Below are positions 1 to 10,300 of a stretch of DNA of 64,000 bases, in pieces (within the stretch, counting starts at the first letter, position 1; the number at the start of each line of letters is the position of its first letter). Below the pieces are notes generated by a model. The model saw only the letters and a program-made list of their open reading frames with translations, ran no database searches and was not told the DNA's origin. Source of the DNA: Fabrea salina. Its lineage: Eukaryota; Ciliophora; Heterotrichea; Heterotrichida; Fabreidae. Made by a program: the position numbers and the translations under genes. The stretch lies in contig JALIHJ010000016.1 in NCBI GenBank assembly GCA_022984795.1, forward strand, positions 186,001 to 250,000, written 5' to 3'.

Positions 1-1204
1 CACAGACTTAAGGAACTAAGTAACGGAGTCAAAGTAGTCACTGAGGACTGGAACAGCTCAGTGCAGTGTGTGGGCTTAATGATTGACGCTGGAAGCAGAA
101 TGGACTTTCAGATGCCTGGAGTGGCTTACTTGACTTCTAAGCTTTTAGAAAGGAACCTGAAGAAGAAACTAGGTTTTGTTGATTTAAGTTTTAAAAAGGA
201 CTACACTTGGGTTGCAGTAAAGGGCTCCGATGGCTTAGAAGAGCTTAGCAAGTCTTTAGTTGACTTCAGAATAGAAGAAAGTTTAACTGAAGTTAAAGAC
301 CAAGTGCTTTCCTGAACTCGATGAGTACCAACTACTAGACCACATCCACAAAGCTGCTTTTAAAGGCCATGCACTTGGAAACTTTACTAAAGGAGAAAAG
401 TCCAGCGTCAAAAGCGCTAAAAAAGAAGATATTTATAAGTTCTTAAGAACCCACTACACAGGAAACAGAGTTACAGTTTCAGCAGCTGGAGGCATTGAAG
501 CTTCCCAAGTGCTCAAGAAGTCCAGAATCCTGGAGGAACTGCCTAAAGGAAAGCCACTTTTACTAAAGTCACCCAACTACACTTCCAGTAACTTTGTGAA
601 AAGTTCTTCTTCAGAGTACACTCACCTTGGAATAGCTTTTCCAGCTCCTGCTTGCACGCAGTCAGAGTGCGTTTCCTTTAGGATTCTTGAAAACCTGATG
701 AACAGCCCCTTTTACATGCCTTACATAAACCACTCTGAGCAGTTCAACACTCTGCATGGGTTATTCACACAAACAGGGGGCTTAGTGCACCACAGCTGTG
801 AATACATTAGTTACAAAGAAGCTGGGTTGTTGTTCCACCACTTAGTAACTGAGCCTTTAGCAAGTGTGTTTTTAGCAAGCAGTGTTTTGAAAGCTATGCT
901 TAGCACCACTAGCGCTGTCTTGACTGAAGAACTCTACAGAGCCAAAAACCAAGTTTTCACCCAACTAGCTGCTCCGGAGTCCTCTTCAGAAATTGCTTTC
1001 GAAAACGCTAACCAAATAAGGAAGTTCGGAGGCAAAGTTTCGCGGTCGACTTTTGCTTCGAGCATATACTTAGAAGACCCGAAAGTCTTAGCAAGTGACT
1101 ATGACAAGTGGATTTCAAATGCCTTGCCTGTAATAGGAGTTTACGGAAAAGTAGTTACACAAAACTTGCCAGAACTCATATACAAACAAGCGTCTTTAAC
1201 ATAA
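1..1204 (+). CDS. M16-family peptidase-like subunit (MPP-alpha / bc1 core type), 5' partial, apparent +1 frameshift
   Basis: The reading frame enters from before the window and ends at TAA 1202-1204. The fold is that of mitochondrial processing peptidase alpha and cytochrome bc1 core subunits: an N-terminal LKELSNGVKVVTE strand, then AGSRMDFQMPGVAYLTSKLLE. The zinc motif HxxEH of active M16 enzymes is absent (YLTSK at that place), and no glycine-rich loop of classical MPP-alpha is visible. A structural subunit of the mitochondrial inner membrane or matrix is therefore more likely than an active protease. Frame 1 stops at TGA 313-315, while homology (ELDEYQLLDHIHKAAFKG) continues at once in frame 2 from 314. 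No 15- or 16-nt GT-AG intron with an open exit repairs this, so it is a +1 frameshift, an unusual intron or an assembly indel. Its stop abuts the stop of the convergent kinase gene. Confidence 0.75.
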
Positions 1205-3334
1205 TTAAATTTCTCCAAGTTTACGTTTATACTCTTGAAGTTCTTGTTTGTACCCTTCTAGAGTTTTAAGTTTTTTGCGGTATACTTTTTCGTCATTTTG
1301 CTTTAAGAACTCAAGGTCTTCTAAGTGCTTTTTGGAAAACTGCAAGGACCTTTCGCATACCTCAGTTCGGGCCTGCAGTTGTTGGAACTCATCATACATA
1401 GCTTTGTTTTTATGTTGGTTTCCAAGGCTTTCTTTAAGTCTTTGTTTCAGAAGTTCCAAGTCAGCTTCGGGGTCGGAGTCACTTGTTCCTTTCATAGCGT
1501 TTTGTTCTAAGTCAAGCATTTCTTTTTCAGACTTCTTTTTGATCTCGGCTAAGTCTTTGTCGTAATGGAGTTTCATTTCTGTGTACTTATTGTCGAGTTG
1601 TGCAAGGCGTTCACTGGCTTCTTGGTACTGTTTAAGTAGTTCGTTTTCAATGCGGCTTCTTTTTTGGAGGATTTCAAGGTTTTCTTGGGTGTAAGTGAGT
1701 AAGGACTCTAAAGAAATAACAGAGCTGTCCCTTTCTTTGCTGTGGAGTTCGTTTTGGAGGAGTTCTACGTCAGTACTGAGCTGTAAGTACTGTTCTTGCA
1801 TTTCAGACTTAGTTTTGGAGTACTTTTGCTTAGTAGAGTCTATTTCGTCTTTGACTTTTTGGACTTCTTTGTCGAGGTCTTGGGTTTGTTGGTTTTTTTC
1901 TTCAGAGAGTTTTTCCATGTTTTCAATTTCAGTTTTCAGTAGAGTCAGTTCGGTTTCTTTTTCTAAACACTTGGACCTTACTCGTTCGTACTCCTGGTAA
2001 AGTTTGTTTTCGTCTTCTTGGAGAGCTTTTAATTCAGCTATTTTGTTGGTTTTTTGGTTGAGTTGTTCTTTTAGAGACTTTTCAACTTGCTTTTTGTTTT
2101 GGCAGTCGCTTTCGAGTTTTTTCAGGGTGTTTTGGAGTTCCTTGATTTTGCTTTGCATTGTTTGGTACTCACTTTCTTTTTCTTGAAGGGTGTCTTTGTA
2201 CTTTTTGTTTTCTTCTTTGGTGTGTTTTAACTCTGACTCAAGAATAGACAGTTGTTCAGTGTAGTTGTTACTCGCAGGAGGGGGCTCCTTTTGGGTAGGT
2301 TCTGGTTCGAACTGGGGAGTTTCTTTAGTCAGAACTTTGTACTCAGACTCTTCAAAAGGCTTAATGGGGTCTTCAGTGTTGACTTCAGTTTCAGTAGCCT
2401 CCAAAGTGCAAGGAAGGGGTTCTTTTTTTAGCTCTTGGGTGATTGTTTCTCTGATGGGGGCGTTATACTGCATCCAGGGGTGCTGAAGGATTTCTTTTAG
2501 AGGCATTCTTTCTTCAGGGTTGGCTCTGAGAAGTTTCAAAACCAAGTCTTTGGCAAGCGGAGGGAAGCTTTTTGGAAAGCTGATTTTGACCTTTAGAATC
2601 TTTTCAAACATAGCAGCTTGGGTTGGTGCTTGGAAGGGTGCTGTTCCCGTAAGTAGTTCAAAAAGCAACACTCCTAAGTTCCAAATGTCTAAACTGGTAG
2701 AATGCCCGTCTTGGTTAATCATTTCAGGGGCTAAGTAGTCAAGGGTTCCGCAGTAAGTGTTCCGAGTTCTGTCTGGGTTAAAGAAGTTAGACCACCCGAA
2801 GTCAGCTACTTTGATTCTGCCCTCTCTGCCTTCTTTGTCCAGCAAAAGGTTTTCGGGCTTAATGTCCCTGTGGATTATAGGAGGGTCTCTAGAGTGCAAG
2901 TACTCAATTGCCAGAATGACTTCTCGTAAGTACTGCGCAGTTGTGGGCTCGTCGAAAGTTTTGAACCTGTTGAGCTTGTGCCACAAAGTGCCTCCTTGGG
3001 CAAGTTCCAACACCAAGTAAAAGTTTGAGTCGTCTTCAAAGTGGTTGTACAAGTTGATCACGTGAGGGTGTTTCAAGGAGTACATTATGCGGATTTCTCT
3101 GCGGAGTTGCGGAAGCAAATTAGACTTGATCACTTTGGACTTGCTGACTACTTTGATAGCGTACATGTCCTTGGTTTGCTTGTGACGGACTTTGTAGACT
3201 TCGCCAAAGGCACCTTCACCCATAGCTTTTTTAGTGATGCTTTCGAAATCAGAAACCTGAGCTTCCCTTTCAGCCCCTGCCAGGTAGCTAGGAGGTGCAA
3301 ACAGCAGTCTTCTTTTGGCTCCTCTGTTTTGCAT
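1205..3334 (-). CDS. Aurora-like Ser/Thr protein kinase with long C-terminal coiled coil
   Basis: Protein of 709 residues. The start is the Met at 3334; the open frame runs 48 codons further upstream, but that stretch overlaps the divergent gene and is not kinase-like. The kinase domain spans about residues 30-330: glycine loop GEGAFGEV (39-46), VAIK-type Lys61, HRDIKPEN (155-162), DFGWS (178-182) and the Aurora-type activation segment CGTLDYLAPE (195-204). DFGWS and CGTLDYL are Aurora signatures, which points to a mitotic or ciliary/centrosomal role. After about residue 390 there are some 300 residues of E/K/Q-rich heptad coiled coil, which ordinary Aurora kinases lack. All catalytic residues are present. 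It could instead be a ciliate-specific Aurora/PLK-related branch; activity is likely, the partner unknown. Confidence 0.85.
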   Translation of the reverse strand: MQNRGAKRRLLFAPPSYLAGAEREAQVSDFESITKKAMGEGAFGEVYKVRHKQTKDMYAIKVVSKSKVIKSNLLPQLRREIRIMYSLKHPHVINLYNHFEDDSNFYLVLELAQGGTLWHKLNRFKTFDEPTTAQYLREVILAIEYLHSRDPPIIHRDIKPENLLLDKEGREGRIKVADFGWSNFFNPDRTRNTYCGTLDYLAPEMINQDGHSTSLDIWNLGVLLFELLTGTAPFQAPTQAAMFEKILKVKISFPKSFPPLAKDLVLKLLRANPEERMPLKEILQHPWMQYNAPIRETITQELKKEPLPCTLEATETEVNTEDPIKPFEESEYKVLTKETPQFEPEPTQKEPPPASNNYTEQLSILESELKHTKEENKKYKDTLQEKESEYQTMQSKIKELQNTLKKLESDCQNKKQVEKSLKEQLNQKTNKIAELKALQEDENKLYQEYERVRSKCLEKETELTLLKTEIENMEKLSEEKNQQTQDLDKEVQKVKDEIDSTKQKYSKTKSEMQEQYLQLSTDVELLQNELHSKERDSSVISLESLLTYTQENLEILQKRSRIENELLKQYQEASERLAQLDNKYTEMKLHYDKDLAEIKKKSEKEMLDLEQNAMKGTSDSDPEADLELLKQRLKESLGNQHKNKAMYDEFQQLQARTEVCERSLQFSKKHLEDLEFLKQNDEKVYRKKLKTLEGYKQELQEYKRKLGEI

Positions 3335-3356
3335 TTTATCTAACTCTATAATAAAT
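3335..3356. promoter_or_regulatory. 22-nt divergent promoter region
   Basis: Spacer between the Aurora-like kinase ATG (minus, 3334) and the basic-protein ATG (plus, 3357). It contains TATAAT at 3347-3352. Both 5' ends must lie within these 22 nt or within the partner gene. Confidence 0.45.
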
Positions 3357-3935
3357 ATGCACATGCAAAAACTGCAGTTTGGAGACTTAGCAGACCCTTG
3401 CTTCGTGTTGCCTAAAGTTAACGTGAGGCAAGTCCACACTAAGTCCAAAAAACCTGACAGTTTAAGGTACCTGCGCAAGCATGAGATTCCTGACTACGAT
3501 AAAGACTTACAAACTAAAAGAGCTAATATTGAAAAAACTTTCAGAAGCAAAATTAAACTTGAACCTATTTTTACCCAAAAAACCCAATTAAGCAGAAATA
3601 TTAAATCCGAACCTAACTTAGACAGAGAAAAACCAGCTAGGAAACCTATATTTACTACTCTGAAGAAGCCATTCAAAATAACTACTAAGTTCAAGAAAAA
3701 ACCTATACAAGAACAAAACCCAGAAAGCATCCTACTCCAAACTGTTGAATTGGAACCTTGCGAAAAACCCATTGTCGAAATAGAAGAAGTCTTACTTCCT
3801 AAAATAGAAGACTGTGAAAGCGAAGAATCCCCACCTCCTTCGCCAATCCCTCCTCCTGTTGTTAAACCTCGCAAAACCAAACGGGTGTACACCACTTTCA
3901 CTAAAGAATTCAACTTTGTGCAAGAAAATATTTAG
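3357..3935 (+). CDS. Hypothetical basic protein
   Basis: 192 residues from the ATG at 3357 (MHMQKLQFGD...) to TAG 3933-3935. An in-frame Met at 3315 lies inside the divergent kinase gene and was not used. I recognise no domain. The sequence is Lys/Pro/Glu-rich with little predicted order: short basic patches such as KKPFKITTKFKKK, then an acidic stretch and a PPPSPIPPPVVKPRK proline segment near the C terminus. The codon pattern resembles neighbouring real genes and the frame is uninterrupted, so it is probably expressed. It starts 22 nt from the divergent kinase ATG and ends 8 nt before msrB. A role as a cytoskeleton-associated or nuclear disordered protein is possible, but nothing in the sequence decides this. 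Confidence 0.6.
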   Translation: MHMQKLQFGDLADPCFVLPKVNVRQVHTKSKKPDSLRYLRKHEIPDYDKDLQTKRANIEKTFRSKIKLEPIFTQKTQLSRNIKSEPNLDREKPARKPIFTTLKKPFKITTKFKKKPIQEQNPESILLQTVELEPCEKPIVEIEEVLLPKIEDCESEESPPPSPIPPPVVKPRKTKRVYTTFTKEFNFVQENI

Positions 3936-3943
3936 TAATAATA

Positions 3944-4348
3944 ATGAGAGTGTTTGGACTTAAAAGGTTTTTTAGGGACAAAGAAGCTTTGAGGAAAAGA
4001 CTCACTCCCCTCCAGTGGTATGTTACCCAAGAAAAAGGAACTGAACCTCCTTTTTCCTCAGCTTTTTATGACTCCAAAAAGCCAGGAACTTATGCCTGCG
4101 TAGTTTGCGAATCAGACTTGTTTTCTTCCAAGGACAAGTTTGACTCTGGAACTGGCTGGCCTTCTTTTACCCAGCCTTTGATGCAAGTTAAGGAAGCCGA
4201 CGACTATGAACTCATGATGAAGAGAACCGAAGTTAAGTGTCCTAAGTGTGGCTCTCACCTAGGACATGTTTTCAGTGACGGGCCCAACCCCACGGGACTG
4301 AGGTATTGCATCAACGCTGCTGCCCTTGAGTTTAAGTCTAATGAGTAA
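3944..4348 (+). CDS. msrB: Peptide-methionine (R)-S-oxide reductase MsrB
   Basis: 134 residues, the usual size of a single-domain MsrB. It reduces methionine-R-sulfoxide in proteins using thioredoxin-type reductant. Visible family landmarks: the first zinc Cys pair in CVVCESDLF, the substrate loop SGTGWPSF, the second zinc pair in VKCPKCGSHLGHVFSDGP, and the catalytic-Cys region LRYCINAAALEF near the C terminus. About 20 residues precede the domain (FGLKRFFRDKEALRKRL); they are basic and could act in mitochondrial targeting, which is an inference. The gene lies 8 nt after the preceding stop and 9 nt before the cyclase ATG on the same strand. Confidence 0.95.
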   Translation: MRVFGLKRFFRDKEALRKRLTPLQWYVTQEKGTEPPFSSAFYDSKKPGTYACVVCESDLFSSKDKFDSGTGWPSFTQPLMQVKEADDYELMMKRTEVKCPKCGSHLGHVFSDGPNPTGLRYCINAAALEFKSNE

Positions 4349-4357
4349 GTTATTATA

Positions 4358-7300
4358 ATGAAAAACCAGTGGGAGTCCGAACTCAAAGAAAAAGCTTGGC
4401 GCGAAGTAACTTTCAAAGGAGAGCCTCCTAAGAAGGATTCTACTTTCCCCAAAAACAGCATTAAGTCATCAGGTTACTTGCTGTTTTATTACTGCTCTAT
4501 AAAGCACCAAGTGAAGAGAATTGCTAATTTTTGGTACTTAGTAGTATCGGTAGCCTTACTGGCCTCAGAAAACCTTGAATTTTCAGGAATTTTTCTGACT
4601 TTTCTTCCCTTAGGACTGATAATACTGCTTAACTTGGTAGTTGACTTCTACAAACTCTCTTTCAGGCTAAGCAAGGAGTCCAAAGTAGACTCTGAAACCT
4701 TTTTAGTGTGGAATGGTGAAGACTTTAAAGAAAAGCTTTGCGGAGACATTTTAGTAGGAGATATTTTGGTTTTAAGGAACCAAGAACTGGCTCCAGTTGA
4801 CCTTATGATCATGAGCTACTTTCCTAGTGAGATAAAGTGCCTGGTAGATACTTCTCAAGTTTTTGGCGACATCGACTTGAAAGTTAAAACTCCTGTTAAG
4901 GACTTCCAGGAAAACCTGCACCAAGACTTGGACCAGATCACTTACAGCCTCAAAAGTCTTTACTTCGACTTAAAAGTAAAAGACTACAACTCAGAGATCG
5001 AACAGTTTTTTGGGAAGCTTAGGATAGACGGTTTCCCACAAGCAAGTGAAGTAAGTTTGGAAAACTTAATACTCAGAGGCTCAGTGGTTTACTCAGACTG
5101 GGTAGTGGGAATAGCCCTGTACACAGGAAAAGACTCCTATGTGTTTAAAAACAGTTTCAGGAACCCCAGGAGAGTGACTTGCTTAGAAAAAAGGGTAAAC
5201 ACACTTACCTGGATTGCAGTTGGTTTGCTGCTTGCTACTTTGATACTTATAGAGTGTCTTTACTATGAAGTTCACTCAGAACCCTTTTATGAAACAATGG
5301 TGTACAATGCTGTTTACATGAGTGGAATAGTGCCTTTGTGCTTACTCCTTGTTTTAGATGCAGTGGGACTCGTCCAAGGATACTGCTGCCAGCGAAAATT
5401 CAACTTCAAAAAGTTCAACGAAAGCCTTGGCAAGATTGACTATGTTCTTACTGAAAAGTCTAGCATCGTTGCAACCAATGAACTTTTTGTGGGTTTGTGC
5501 TTGATTGGAGCAAACTGCTTTTGGAATGATAATCCTCAGAAAAAGAAACTACTTGAGGAGCAACTTAACTGCGAGCCTTCTTCGCCTACTAAAAGAATGG
5601 TGCTTCCTGCTCAAGAAAGCCCCAACAGTCCTTACCATCAAGTTTCTATTGACAACCAGGGAAACTTTGAAAGCGAAGTTAGAAACCACGAGAACTGTTT
5701 GATCTTTTTAAAGTGTCTAGCAATGTGCAACCACTCTATTTCCCACAGGTGCAGAAAGAAGTACTTTGAAGAGGACAACCTTCTTGAGTACTTTTTGGTG
5801 TCTTTAGGCGGAAGTGTTAAGCACATTGACAACCTTATACAACTGAAGTTTGAGTTCGAAACTTACGAGTTTAAAGTGCTTGCTTATCAAAACCTCCATT
5901 CAGACTTAGTTAAAAGCAAAATAGTTGTGGAGGAACTTAATGGCAGATCCACTTACTTGTTTGTAAGAGGCCCTAAAGAAGAGATGCTCCCTTTGTTCAA
6001 CACGCTGAATCCCTTTAACAAGCAAATATACACTGTTTTGAGAGAAGAAAACCTAGAAGGAGAAAGACTGCTTTTGTATGGGTTTTGGAAACTTGACGAG
6101 TTCGACAAAAAAGACTTCTTGGAGTCCTACGAAGAAGCTTGCTTCAGTCCTCTTAACCCAGAAGAGAAAATAGAGAAAGTTTTTGAAAAGTTTGAACAGA
6201 ACTTAACTTACGTAGGAGGAGTGGGACTGCAAGAAGATATTCCTAAAAGTGTTAGTTGGTGCTTTAGTGAGTTGAAACAAACTGGTGTGAAGTTTTTGCT
6301 ACTGAGTGGAGACAGACCTGAAGTTACTCAAAGCACTGGAATCGCTTCAGGAATCATATCCCCTAGTCTTCCTGTGGTAGAAATACACGAGTCTGAATCC
6401 CTTGGAAGACTTAAAGCTTCAATGGAAAGTGCTGTGAAGTCTTACTTGTTTGATGAAAACGAAGACAGCCTACTATATGACCAAACTCTACTCAAGTACT
6501 CTAAAAGCCACAACAACTTGCTTAAGAGTGAACCTAAAAACACTAGTCTGAAAAGGTCCAACACTATCCACATTGAAAACAGACACCCTGTGTTTTCAAA
6601 GGTGTTTAAAAAGCCCAAGAAAAAAGTACCCAAATTCAAAGGCACTCCCAAACCCAAAAAGTTCAATTTGTTAGTGTCTTCAAAAGCTTTGAACTTAGCT
6701 CTTTCTTCAAATAAAGCCAAACTCTACCTTTCTGCGTTGCTATACTATGCAAACTCAGCAACCTTTAGCAGCCTTTCTGCTTTCCAGAAAAGACAAATTG
6801 CAAGCTTTGTGAAGGACTTTAACTCTGACCCTGTTATTTTAGGGGTTTACAAGTCTGAGGGCGAACTAGCAATGGTTTCTAAAACAGATGCCAGTATTTG
6901 CATTGATGAGTCTGGAGTGAGTCTGCAATCTACTTACTCAGACTTGTGTGTTTCAAGTATCTGCGAACTCAAAGAGGTTTTACTACAAAAAGCATGCAAT
7001 TTTTACCTGAACTTGCAAAAAGCTCTGCTGCTTTGTTTTTACTTGAGCTTTTTGGTTTTTGCTTGTTCAGTGGTGTTAGGGTTTTGCACAGAGTTCTCAG
7101 GTGAATTCTTTAGTGCTCAAAGCTTTTCATTAGTAGCTTTTGGAATCCTTTTGGGAGCATTAGTTTTCTTAGGGGTTTTTGACAAGAACTCTGAAGTTCT
7201 AAGTTTGTCAAAGCAAAAAGACTTAGACTTGAAAACACTAGCTTTCGAGGCCTTAGAAGCTGGAGTTCATGCTTCAGTCTTGATATTCGGACTTAAACTT

Positions 7301-10300
7301 GCTTTTAAAGGACCAGTTAACTCAAAAGGCCAAACTGAGTACTTGGAAATGCTTTACTGCAGTTTTCTGTTAGCAGTGTTTTTGACTGCAAGTTCCAAAA
7401 CAATCCTTAGTGCAGACTCAGTTAAAGTTAAACTAGTTATTTGGCATTTGATTGGGTTGTGTGTGCTGGGTGGTTTGATTTGGATGAGATCAGGGGGAGT
7501 GTTTGGAACTCAAGACTCCTTTTTAGGAGTCCTTTGCAACTTAATTTCTGCACCCTTGGCTATTATAAGTGTTTTTGGCCTTGCTTTAGTTAACTTTACT
7601 ATGACACTAGCTATCAAGTCCTTCAAAGCTTTTTTCTGGCATTCGACAAAAAGCTTTCAAAAGCACCCTAGCATACACAACATTTACAAGTCTGAGTCTA
7701 AAAACTACAGGAAAAAGGAAGAGACTCAGTTCCAAATCAACACTAAAAACCTAAAGTTTGAGTCTGAAAGTTTAGAAAATGAGTACTTGTCAGGGAAACT
7801 CAATGAAAGTTTAGCCAAGTACAGAGTTGTTGTTTTAGTTATTTTTGTTTGGTTCATGTTCTTTCAGGTTTGGGCCTTTTCTTACATAAGGCTTAAAATG
7901 GGCATTGGAATTTTAGTTGCTTTTAACTTGTCGAAAATACTGCTTTTTGTTTACCTGAGTTACTCAAAAACCTTCAAGAACCACACTTCTTTCTTGATAT
8001 TCTGTTACGGAATATACTTGCTTATAGTACAGTCAGCTATTTGCATTGACATACTTGAAGTTTCACCTATGATTTTTGCAGTTAATCCTGTGCTGTTTTA
8101 CATTGCTTTGTACGTAACCTGGATTCAGGCCAACTTACTGAACACCCTAAGTTACTTAGTTTTCTTAGTTAACTCTTACTTGCACTTCAAAGAAAAATAC
8201 ACTCAACAATCTGAGTTTGTGTTTACTTTGATTTACTACAACATTCTATTCTTTGCCGTTAACGCTACTTGTGCAAACATTGCTTACCAACAGAGCTACT
8301 CCGACAGGAAGAAGTTTTCCTTAGCAAAACTTGCCCACCAAGAAACTCGTAAAGCCAACTCAGTTGTCCACTACTTGTTTCCTAAGTTTGTGGCTAAAAG
8401 CCTTGTGAAAGACCAAGACTTTGCTTGCTTTGAACAAGAGTCAGTTTCTATAGTGTTTTGCAACATTTGTGAATTTGACCAGATAGTTAACTACTTTTCT
8501 CCTACAGAACTTACTGCTTTTCTTGACTCGGTTTTCCAGAAGTTCGACAGACTTTGCAACGTTATAGGAGTTTCAAAGATTGAAACTGTTGGGTACACTT
8601 ACATGGCTTGTGCTGGAATAACTGAGTTTGAAAAGGAACTAGACCCTGCACTAAAGTCCATTCCCCATGCCAAAAGAGCACTTGAGCTAGCTGAAGCTAT
8701 GATCAGAGAAGCAGAAGAAACACTGTGGAAAACCTTAACGCCTCTGAAACTTAAGATAGGAGTACACAGTGGAGAAGTAACAGCCGGGCTAGTAGGCTAC
8801 CACAAACCCCAGTTTGCCTTGGTAGGAGACACTGTTAACACTGCCAGCAGAATGGCTTCAACAGTGCCTTTAGTCAATGTAATACAGATCTCTGAAAGCA
8901 CGTTTGAAAACCTAGAAAGCATCACAGACCTAGAGATCACTGACAGACAAGTAAACGTGAAAGGGAAAGGGTTGATGAACACATACTTAATCAGGTCAAC
9001 TAAAAACCTTAAGAAAAAGTACTTAACTATTTCAACAGCTTCCTCAAGACTTTTGAGCATGAAAAGCGTGAAGCCCAATCAAAGTTCAATCACTGTAAAC
9101 AAAAAGCTTTTTTCACTGCAAGAAGAACTAGACGACGAAAAATACGTTATGAGAAAAAACTCAGAAGTCATTGAAAGTGTAAAGTTCTTTTCGTTACAAT
9201 GCGTTGACAAGGGCCCTGAAAAAGAATTCAGAAAAGAAGTTCTTAAAAACTCTTTGCCCATGCACAAAAGGAATGTTTTGATTTTTTTCTCAGTTGTAGT
9301 ACTTGCTAGCTTTGTTTTGTTTTGTGAGTACTTAGTTAAACAGCAAGTTGGGAGACTGTATGAAAGTATCAGAACTTTTGTTTTGTTTGTTGTTTTAGGG
9401 ATTTTTTTACTTTTCTCGAAAAAGTGCTGGAAATCCCAGTGCTTTGCCTGGACAGTACAAGTCATCACGTTATTCATACCGAGTTCTTATCTCTTAGGAT
9501 TCATAATCCAAGACAAATCTTCAGAATCAGACATGATGGTTTGTTTTTACCACTTACTTATACTGACTCACTGCAGTGTGCTTTTTCTAAAACACATAGT
9601 AACTACAGCACTTATTCTCTATACAATCACCTTAGTTTACATGTTACAGAGTGAATACAATGACATAATAGACATTGCAATAACTACTACATTTGTAGTA
9701 GTGATCATAGTTACTTTATACTTCCGAGAAAAAAGTTTCAGAAAGTTCAGCACAACCAAAACAATTTTAGAAAAAAAACTAGAAACTATTGAGTCCCTTC
9801 TTAAACGAATGCTTCCTTTGCACGTTTACGAGCACCTTAAAGAAGAAAACGTAGTCACAGACAGGTACGCTGAAATGACAATGCTTTACGCAGACATAGT
9901 GGGCTTTACAAGTTGGTCTTCTGGCAGAATGCCTGACGAAGTACTTGGTATGCTCAATGTACTGTTTAAACAGTTTGACGAAGCCTGCGAAAAGCACTCT
10001 GTTTACAAAGTGCACACTATTGGTGACTGCTATGTGGTACTTGGAAATACCGAAGAGCTCCGTGATCCTTCCAAAGAAGCTTACAACGTGGTCTGCTTTG
10101 CCAAAGAAATGATTTCGGTTATAAAAGAAATCAACCAAAAATACGGATTCGACCTTGACATGCGCATAGGAGTCCACACAGGAGAAGTAACTGCAGGAAT
10201 CTCTGGAACTAGTATTGTGAGGTATGACATTTACGGCGAAGACGTTTCAATTGCCAACGAGATCGAGAGCAAAGGGATTCCTGGGCACGTAGTGGTAAGT

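Noticed and set aside
259-274. 16-nt GT...TAG candidate intron in the M16 gene
   Set aside because: Its removal gives the right frame change but leads at once into TAA (284-286) and deletes a conserved segment.
292-304. 13-nt GT-AG intron as cause of the M16 frame change
   Set aside because: It would re-open the frame, but 13 nt is shorter than any intron seen here, and it deletes residues that fit the family. Kept only as an alternative in the finding.
3335-3478. 48-codon upstream extension of the Aurora-like kinase
   Set aside because: It is not kinase-like and overlaps the divergent gene starting at 3357. The Met at 3334 starts just before the conserved domain.
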